The notes below the pieces were generated by a model. That model was given only the letters and a program-made list of their open reading frames with translations, was not told the DNA's origin and searched no databases. A stretch of 11,921 nt of DNA from contig CAYOJL010000064.1 in NCBI GenBank assembly GCA_964404235.1, positions 1 to 11,921 of the forward strand, in the 5' to 3' direction. Both the position numbers and the translations under genes were made by a program. Of this stretch, positions 6,342 through 11,921 are shown piece after piece (within the stretch, counting starts at the first letter, position 1; the number at the start of each line of letters is the position of its first letter). This stretch comes from CACEUX01 sp964404235. GTDB lineage: Bacteria; Fidelibacterota; Marinisomatia; Marinisomatales; UBA1611.

Positions 6342-9300
6342 ATGAACTTTTTAAAGATCAGGCCCAATGAGAAGCACCCTATTCTCATCCTATTTATTAT
6401 TTTCTTTTGTATAACAGCTGCTTGCATTACTGGTGCAGCCGTTCGAGATGCAATATTTCTTATAAACTTTGATCGGACCTATCTCCCCATAATGTATATC
6501 TTCATTGCTCTTTTCATGGCTTTGGCAATTGAAGCATATAAAAAATTGACATCCAATAAAGATCAGATCAATCTTATGATCATTTCTGGATCTATCTTCT
6601 CCATCTCTTTGTTAGTGTTCCAGTTAAATATGACAGTGTGGATGATCCCTGTCTTCTATATCTGGATGGAGATCATAACTATTCTATCTATAATGCAATT
6701 TTGGATCCTAGCAGGAGAAGTTTTCAATCCTAGACAAGCCAAAAGACTTTTTCCTTTGATCATTGCTGGTGGATCCTTTGCAGCTATTGGCGCAGGTTAT
6801 AGTATTAAACCCTTTGTCGAGATCTACGGATCTGATAATCTATTATACCTTACACTATTCTTTCTGAGCACAAGTATAGCAATGATTCATTTTGTAAGGC
6901 CTTATATAAAAGTAGATATTCAAGAAATTGATCAAGAAATCCAAAGTAGGAACATACAATTTGATCCTTATTTAAAAGCCATTGCAATTATGGTTGCATG
7001 CTCTGCATTCATTTCTAGAATAATCGATTATCAATTCAAGATCATGTCTTCAGAAGCATTTCCAAATCAAAATGATCTGGTGGACTTTTTCGGGACCTAT
7101 TATATGTGTACCGGCATCGCAACACTATTAATGCAGTTTTTTCTATCTAGTTATATACTAACACGTTTTGGTATCCTCATAGGCCTAATTATACTTCCTA
7201 TTACTCTATTGATCGGTTCAACTGGCTTTTTACTGGTCGGTTCATTGGTTACTGTATTCATCACAAAATTTTCAGACCATGTTTTCAAATTCTCAATTAA
7301 CAATGCTATTAAAGAGATACTCTGGCTGCCATTGACCATTAAAAAAAGACAGAGGTCAAAACCCATTATTGATGGGAGTCTAAAATCCGGCATTGAAGGC
7401 TTGGCAGGGCTGGTTATTTTTTTACTGGTGTCGCTAAAATTGATAACAGATTCTAATATTTACCTATTGAGTATTATCGTTATCGCAGTTACTGCAATAT
7501 GGTTATGGGATACTTTCAAATTAAAAGAGGGCTATGTATCAGAGATAGTCCAATCAATAGATAAGAGGCAGTTAAACCTAGATGAAGTGCAATTCGATAT
7601 CAATGATGCACAAATTGTAAAAACATTAGATGTTGCCCTTAAAGAGCAGGATGAGTTTAAACAACTTTTTGCTCTTGATCTTTTATGGACACTTCCACTT
7701 GAGCCATGGAAAAAAACCATTAGACATTTATTCTTAGAAGGATCACCAGCTATCAAAAGAGGTGTTCTTGAACTTTCATGGAATCAAAAAAATATACTAC
7801 CCAATGGATTGATCAATGAACAGATCAAAAAACAAGATGATATTTCTCCTTATGCAATTGTTTGCGCGAGTGACAGGCAGATTGAAGGACTTGGAAACAT
7901 GGTTAAAGGCTACCTAAACCATGAATCCACTGCATTAAATACAGCTTCCGCAATTGCAATTCTTGTTAAAGACCCAGATCATAAAGAGGCAAAAGAACTA
8001 ATTGAAAGAAACTTTAAAGATGGTAACCAAAATAATATCATTGAGATGCTAGGGTTTCTTAGGTCATCCCCTGAACTTGTCTCTCATGACCAAATGTTAA
8101 GCGTACTAGAGTCAAACAATAATGAAATAAATAATAGCGGTTTAGCTATCATAGGCCAAGACCCAAACCTGAATTTTTTTGACCATCTCATAAAATTATT
8201 GGCTAAACCAGCTACAGCAACTCACGCAGAGAAAGCACTGCTATCTTACCCAAGAGATACGATAAGCGATAGATTATTAAATATCATGTCTAATACAAAT
8301 TCTAGACAAAACATACGGAAAACTATATTAAGGATAATACATAATTATGATACAGAAGATACAATGAATATGATATTATCATGTATTGATGATCCGGATC
8401 TTTTACTTATAGATGAGGCTAGTAATTCATTAATAAAAATTTCAAAGTCCCGAGATCTTGAAAGTACTGAATTAAAAATAATAAATAATAACATTCAGAC
8501 TTTAGCAAAAAGAGCTTACCAACTACATATTTTTAAAAATGATATGGGTAGTGACCCCATGGCAAAACTTATAATAGATCATATTGAAAATGATCTCATA
8601 ATAATAATACGAATAATATTAAAACTTGGTACTCTAAAAGATCCAAATGTACCCATTGAGACCTATATAAGATATATTGAAAGCAGAGACATAGAATTAT
8701 TTCCGCTTGTTCTAGAGCTTGTAGAGTCTACCTTCTCTTCCAAATCAATTAAAATACTCATACCGTTGATAGATCCAGAATCAGATCCTTTATCATTTGC
8801 ATATGGGTTTCTTGATAAAGGTTTGTCTTCAAAAGATGAAATGCTAATATATTGGATAGAGAATCCGCATCAATGGAAAACAAGTATTGCAACCCAATTT
8901 CTTCTAAATAAAGAAAACACAGCTATTTTAAAGAAGGTAAAATGGAAAAACATACCAGAAAATCTTTTGGATACTAAACTTTTTACTAATTCTGAACGGG
9001 ATTATCTTAATCGAAATTTTTTGCATAACAATCTTTTAAACCAGGAGTCACAAACTATGTATTCAATACTTGAAAAAACACTACTTTTAAAATCTGTTGA
9101 CCTATTCCAAACAATACCTGGAGACATATTATCAAAAATAGCACAAATAGACGTTGAATTTGAAACTGTACAAAACGATAGTATTTTTAGTGAATGTGAA
9201 AAAGGATATTCATTATTCGTTATTATTTCTGGTAAGATAAATGTAACACGGAATAATAAATCAATAGCTGTTTTAGGAAATGATAAATGTATTGGTGAGA

Positions 9301-9491
9301 TGGCATTACTAGATCAAGAACCCAGATCTGCTGGAGCGACTGCTATTGAAGATAGTATTTTACTAAAAATAGACCAGGAAGGTTTCTACCAGCTTATGGC
9401 AAGTAATCCCGATATTATGAAACAAATAGTAAGGATGCTAACTAGGCGAGTACGAGAAATGAATAAAAAATTAACTACTGTCCTTTCGTAA
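6342..9491 (+). CDS. NTT-like (ATP/ADP translocase superfamily) membrane protein with helical-repeat region and C-terminal cNMP-binding domain
   Basis: The 1049-residue product has three parts. Residues 1-395 hold about 11-12 hydrophobic helices and motifs of the NTT/TLC branch of the MFS fold: EVFNPRQAKRLFPLIIAGGSF (126-146), DYQFK (229-233) and a charged segment KEILWLPLTIKKRQRS near 324-339. Residues about 400-910 are soluble and helical, resembling HEAT-type repeats, though individual repeats are hard to mark. Residues about 915-1049 form a cyclic-nucleotide-binding domain (LFQTIPGDIL; cassette GEMALLDQEPRSA at 985-997) with E986 and R995, which in this family contact ribose and phosphate. 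The likely role is a membrane transporter or sensor whose activity is gated by cAMP or cGMP; the substrate is unknown. RDAIF (35-39) stands where classical ATP/ADP exchangers usually have a DTKD-type motif, so nucleotide exchange should not be assumed. The ATG lacks a clear ribosome site. The 3' end overlaps convergent acs by 17 nt. Confidence 0.85.
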   Translation: MNFLKIRPNEKHPILILFIIFFCITAACITGAAVRDAIFLINFDRTYLPIMYIFIALFMALAIEAYKKLTSNKDQINLMIISGSIFSISLLVFQLNMTVWMIPVFYIWMEIITILSIMQFWILAGEVFNPRQAKRLFPLIIAGGSFAAIGAGYSIKPFVEIYGSDNLLYLTLFFLSTSIAMIHFVRPYIKVDIQEIDQEIQSRNIQFDPYLKAIAIMVACSAFISRIIDYQFKIMSSEAFPNQNDLVDFFGTYYMCTGIATLLMQFFLSSYILTRFGILIGLIILPITLLIGSTGFLLVGSLVTVFITKFSDHVFKFSINNAIKEILWLPLTIKKRQRSKPIIDGSLKSGIEGLAGLVIFLLVSLKLITDSNIYLLSIIVIAVTAIWLWDTFKLKEGYVSEIVQSIDKRQLNLDEVQFDINDAQIVKTLDVALKEQDEFKQLFALDLLWTLPLEPWKKTIRHLFLEGSPAIKRGVLELSWNQKNILPNGLINEQIKKQDDISPYAIVCASDRQIEGLGNMVKGYLNHESTALNTASAIAILVKDPDHKEAKELIERNFKDGNQNNIIEMLGFLRSSPELVSHDQMLSVLESNNNEINNSGLAIIGQDPNLNFFDHLIKLLAKPATATHAEKALLSYPRDTISDRLLNIMSNTNSRQNIRKTILRIIHNYDTEDTMNMILSCIDDPDLLLIDEASNSLIKISKSRDLESTELKIINNNIQTLAKRAYQLHIFKNDMGSDPMAKLIIDHIENDLIIIIRIILKLGTLKDPNVPIETYIRYIESRDIELFPLVLELVESTFSSKSIKILIPLIDPESDPLSFAYGFLDKGLSSKDEMLIYWIENPHQWKTSIATQFLLNKENTAILKKVKWKNIPENLLDTKLFTNSERDYLNRNFLHNNLLNQESQTMYSILEKTLLLKSVDLFQTIPGDILSKIAQIDVEFETVQNDSIFSECEKGYSLFVIISGKINVTRNNKSIAVLGNDKCIGEMALLDQEPRSAGATAIEDSILLKIDQEGFYQLMASNPDIMKQIVRMLTRRVREMNKKLTTVLS

Positions 9492-11406
9492 GACTATCTA
9501 CAACACTTGGATCTGCAAGTGTTGAAGTATCACCCATATTATCTAGATCGCCTTCTGCTATTTTTCGTAAAATTCTACGCATGATCTTTCCTGATCGGGT
9601 CTTTGGTAAAGCAGGTGTGAACTGTATTTCATCCGGTTTTGCATGTGGACCTATATCCTTTGTCACAGATGCTAAGATGCCACTATAAATTTCATCAGAT
9701 TCATCTACACCGGTCATAAGGGTAACAAATGCATAGATGCCTTGTCCCTTTATATCATGTGGGAACCCAACGACTGCGGCTTCTGCAACACCATTTGCCT
9801 TGCCTATGGCACCCTCTACTTCAGCAGTCCCAATTCTATGACCTGACACATTTAAGACATCGTCCACACGACCAGTTATCCAATAGTAACCATCTTCATC
9901 TCTACGGGCTCCATCTCCAGTAAAATAATAGCCTGGACATTGCGAAAAATATACATCTATAAATCGCTTATGATCGCCATAAATAGTACGCATCTGTCCT
10001 GGCCATGATGATCTTAAAGCCAATAATCCAGATACATTATTCCCTTCTATTTCTTTTCCATCTTCAGTTAATAATACTGGTTCAACTCCAAAAAATGGGA
10101 AGGTCGCAGAGCCAGGTTTAGTTGGTGTTGCACCAGGCAAAGGTGTGATCAAAATACCACCTGTTTCGGTCTGCCACCAAGTATCAACAATGGGGCATTG
10201 ACCATTGCCAACAACATTATGATACCATTTCCATTCTGGCTCTTTTATTGGTTCTCCCACAGTGCCCAATATTCTAAGAGAGGATAAATCTCTAGAGGTA
10301 ACCCATTCATTCCCCTCTTTCATCAATGCGCGTAAAGCAGTCGGTGCAGTATAGAATTGATTTACTTTATGCTTATCAACCACATCCCAAAAACGACCAA
10401 AATCTGGATAATTTGGTACACCTTCAAACATAATTGTTGTCGCTCTATTTGATAATGGACCATAAACAATATAGGAATGACCAGTTATCCAACCCAGGTC
10501 AGCTGTACACCAGTAAATATCTCCTGGATGATAATCAAATACCATTTTATGAGTGAAAGACGCATAGGCCAAGTAGCCACCAGTCGTGTGTAATACTCCC
10601 TTTGGCTTACCTGTTGATCCGGATGTATATAAGATGAAAAGAGGGTCTTCTGCGTCCATAACCTCTGGCTCACAATTTGCACTTACTCCCGATACGGCTT
10701 CATGCCACCATATGTCCCGGTTCATATCCATGGTTACAGGCTCGCCAGTCCTACGCACAACTATAGCATATTCTATGGATGGCGTATCCTTTAAAGCCTG
10801 ATCAGCATTTGATTTCATTGGAATATTCTGCTTAGTTCCTCTAACACCAGTATCCTGTGTTACCAATATCTTACATTCAGAATCATTGATACGATCTCTC
10901 AAAGAATCACTTGAGAAAGCTCCAAAGACAACAGAATGGACAGCTCCAATACGGGCACATGCTAGAACAGCTATCGCTAGTTCAGGAACCATTTGCATAT
11001 ATAAGCAAACCCTGTCACCTTTTTGAACACCTAGCTCTTTTAAAGCATTTGCAAATTGAGATACTTCTTTCAAGAGATCATTATATGAAAATTTTCTAGA
11101 TTGATTTGGGTCATTCCCTTCCCAAATAATAGCAATATCATCACCATGGCCTTCATCGATATGTCTATCTATACAATTATAACATGCATTTAATTTTCCT
11201 TCTGAAAACCATTCTATCTTTCCATTAACGAAGTCAAATTCTCTAACTTTTTTCCATGGTTGATACCAATCAAGTCTTTTGGCAATTTCTTCCCAAAAGT
11301 CTATGGGTTCATTAATTGAACGTTCGTAAAGGTCAGCATATTGGTCCAATGAGGACATATGGGATCTTGCTGACATTTTAGGATGAGGCTTAAATATATT
11401 ATCCAT
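9475..11406 (-). CDS. acs: Acetyl-coenzyme A synthetase (AMP-forming)
   Basis: The 643-residue length is typical of Acs, which activates acetate with ATP and CoA to acetyl-CoA, AMP and PPi in the cytosol. ANL-family motifs occur in order: phosphate loop YTSGSTGKPKG (260-270), the acetate-pocket region GWITGHSYIVYGP (305-317) and GTVGEP (381-386), DTWWQTETGG (408-417) whose second Trp, W411, limits the pocket to short acyl groups, YYFTGDGARRDEDGYYWITG (493-512), the hinge region GRVDDVLNVSGHR, and PKTRSGKIMRR (601-611). K607 is the catalytic lysine that is acetylated to switch Acs off in other bacteria, so the same control is possible here. The N-terminal YADLYERSINEPIDFW is also typical. ATG at 11406 gives the usual length but has no clear ribosome site; it lies 9 nt after the thioesterase stop, suggesting operon coupling. 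Its last codons overlap the convergent transporter gene. Confidence 0.96.
   Translation of the reverse strand: MDNIFKPHPKMSARSHMSSLDQYADLYERSINEPIDFWEEIAKRLDWYQPWKKVREFDFVNGKIEWFSEGKLNACYNCIDRHIDEGHGDDIAIIWEGNDPNQSRKFSYNDLLKEVSQFANALKELGVQKGDRVCLYMQMVPELAIAVLACARIGAVHSVVFGAFSSDSLRDRINDSECKILVTQDTGVRGTKQNIPMKSNADQALKDTPSIEYAIVVRRTGEPVTMDMNRDIWWHEAVSGVSANCEPEVMDAEDPLFILYTSGSTGKPKGVLHTTGGYLAYASFTHKMVFDYHPGDIYWCTADLGWITGHSYIVYGPLSNRATTIMFEGVPNYPDFGRFWDVVDKHKVNQFYTAPTALRALMKEGNEWVTSRDLSSLRILGTVGEPIKEPEWKWYHNVVGNGQCPIVDTWWQTETGGILITPLPGATPTKPGSATFPFFGVEPVLLTEDGKEIEGNNVSGLLALRSSWPGQMRTIYGDHKRFIDVYFSQCPGYYFTGDGARRDEDGYYWITGRVDDVLNVSGHRIGTAEVEGAIGKANGVAEAAVVGFPHDIKGQGIYAFVTLMTGVDESDEIYSGILASVTKDIGPHAKPDEIQFTPALPKTRSGKIMRRILRKIAEGDLDNMGDTSTLADPSVVDSLTKGQ
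9501..9524. repeat. Perfect 9-bp inverted repeat in the acs 3' end, just beyond the transporter stop
   Basis: CAACACTTG (9501-9509) and CAAGTGTTG (9516-9524) are perfect complements around a 6-nt loop GATCTG. The hairpin begins 10 nt after the plus-strand transporter stop and lies within the codons for acs residues near 628-635. Neither strand has a T-tract after it, so it is not a standard intrinsic terminator. It may shape or protect the transporter mRNA 3' end, or be chance. Confidence 0.45.
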
Positions 11407-11415
11407 TAATATTAT

Positions 11416-11811
11416 TTATAGCGTCTTATTATGATCAATTTTTTCAAAGGTGCCATTTTGAAGCCTTTTTACTGATACAAAAGTGAACTTGGCAGTGCAG
11501 GCTAAGAGTTTATCAATGTCTTTTGTCTCTTTGTAAGCATCTATCTGAATCTCAATAGATGATCTACCTGTGGAAATGATAATGGCTTCAAAATTCACCC
11601 AATTACCAACATATACTGGCTCTTTGAATTCAATAGCATCAATTGCTCGAGTAAGTGCTGCATCTGCATTTGTATCTTTTAAAAAACGATGTACCGCTTT
11701 AGATGCGGAGATGTCCATCCAAGATACCATCTGGCCACCAAAGAGTGTTCCAAGAACGTTTGCATCCTGAGGCATTACAAGTTGGGAATATCTAATGATA
11801 GGTGAATCCAT
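11416..11811 (-). CDS. Acyl-CoA thioesterase, YciA-like hotdog fold
   Basis: The 131-residue product matches short single-hotdog acyl-CoA hydrolases of the YciA/ACOT group, which cleave acyl-CoA to free acid and CoA and usually form hexamers. Visible features are MPQDANVLGTLFGGQMVSWMD (13-33), with N18, the GG turn and the putative catalytic D33 before the long hotdog helix, then EPVYVGN (64-70) and TGRSSIEIQIDAYKE (81-95) in the beta-sheet. The length is close to E. coli YciA. Acyl-chain preference cannot be read from sequence. It is the first gene of a probable two-gene unit with acs, 9 nt downstream; together they could adjust acyl-CoA, acetate and free CoA, although Acs and a thioesterase with overlapping substrate would run in opposite directions. 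The ATG at 11811 lacks a clear ribosome site, but the conserved region begins within 20 residues, so the start is likely right. Confidence 0.88.
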   Translation of the reverse strand: MDSPIIRYSQLVMPQDANVLGTLFGGQMVSWMDISASKAVHRFLKDTNADAALTRAIDAIEFKEPVYVGNWVNFEAIIISTGRSSIEIQIDAYKETKDIDKLLACTAKFTFVSVKRLQNGTFEKIDHNKTL

Positions 11812-11832
11812 TCTATTTTCGTTGCAAATCTA

Positions 11833-11863
11833 AATATAAAATTATTGGTTTTTATAAAATCAA
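11833..11863 (-). promoter_or_regulatory. Possible promoter of the thioesterase-acs unit
   Basis: On the minus strand TTGATT (11863-11858) is followed, 17-19 nt on, by overlapping AT-rich -10 candidates (TTTATA, TTATAT or TATATT within 11840-11833), 21-28 nt before the ATG. The position suits a promoter, but such sequences arise easily in AT-rich DNA. Confidence 0.25.
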
Positions 11864-11921
11864 ATAGAAAAAGCCCCGTTGAAAAACCCTCGGAAAAAAC
11901 TGTTTTCCCTGAAGAGCACGC

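Noticed and set aside
11869..11912. T-rich stretch GGGGCTTTTTC and a GGAAAA/TTTTCC stem at the right edge, possibly the terminator of a gene beyond the window
   Set aside because: No GC-rich 5' arm matches GGGGC before the window ends, and the other stem is mostly A-T with no T-tract immediately after it.
11845..11921. Open plus-strand frame starting with TTG at the right edge
   Set aside because: No ribosome site, rare start codon, too short to judge, and it lies over the thioesterase upstream region.

Overview
The window looks like a chromosomal scaffold piece from an AT-rich (roughly 36-38% GC by eye), Gram-negative-type bacterium of the Fibrobacteres-Chlorobi-Bacteroidetes neighbourhood. 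The best guess is Candidatus Marinimicrobia (SAR406) or a related T9SS-bearing lineage such as Ignavibacteria or Calditrichota. This rests on a secreted protein ending in a PNPFN-type T9SS sorting domain, a TonB receptor with an N-terminal carboxypeptidase-regulatory-like domain, a cyclase-TM-TolB/FlgO-TPR protein, and an NTT-like transporter fused to helical repeats and a cyclic-nucleotide domain. The lineage is inferred, not proven. An exact run of 100 Ns shows the sequence is a scaffold with one gap.

Layout, left to right: a TonB-dependent receptor N-terminus running off the left edge (1-499, minus); a membrane class III adenylate cyclase with TolB-like and TPR regions (653-3019, minus); a secreted endonuclease/exonuclease/phosphatase-fold protein with a T9SS tail and the assembly gap (3124-4767, minus); leucyl aminopeptidase PepA (4760-6217, minus); after a divergent intergenic region, a 1049-residue NTT-like membrane protein with a C-terminal cNMP-binding domain (6342-9491, plus); acetyl-CoA synthetase (9475-11406, minus), overlapping the previous gene tail to tail by 17 nt; and a YciA-like acyl-CoA thioesterase (11416-11811, minus), 9 nt upstream of acs and probably in an operon with it. 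No gene-free stretch exceeds 300 bases. I saw no RNA gene, IS element or CRISPR array.

How the genes fit together: thioesterase and Acs both act on acyl-CoA/acetate metabolism. The cyclase has every residue expected for making cAMP, and the transporter's C-terminal domain keeps the Glu and Arg of a cNMP-binding cassette, so the window holds both a potential producer and a potential reader of cAMP, although they are not in one operon. The phosphoesterase appears exported through Sec and T9SS, and a TonB receptor lies two genes downstream on the same strand; a scavenging link is speculative.

Most genes are ordinary. The most unusual structure is a textbook intrinsic terminator just after pepA that lies inside the coding sequence for the signal peptide of the next gene, whose start codon overlaps the pepA stop. 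Other points are a roughly twofold GATC excess with a dense cluster in the transporter gene, a perfect 9-bp hairpin at the convergent gene ends, and an assembly gap that probably hides more sequence than its 100 Ns.
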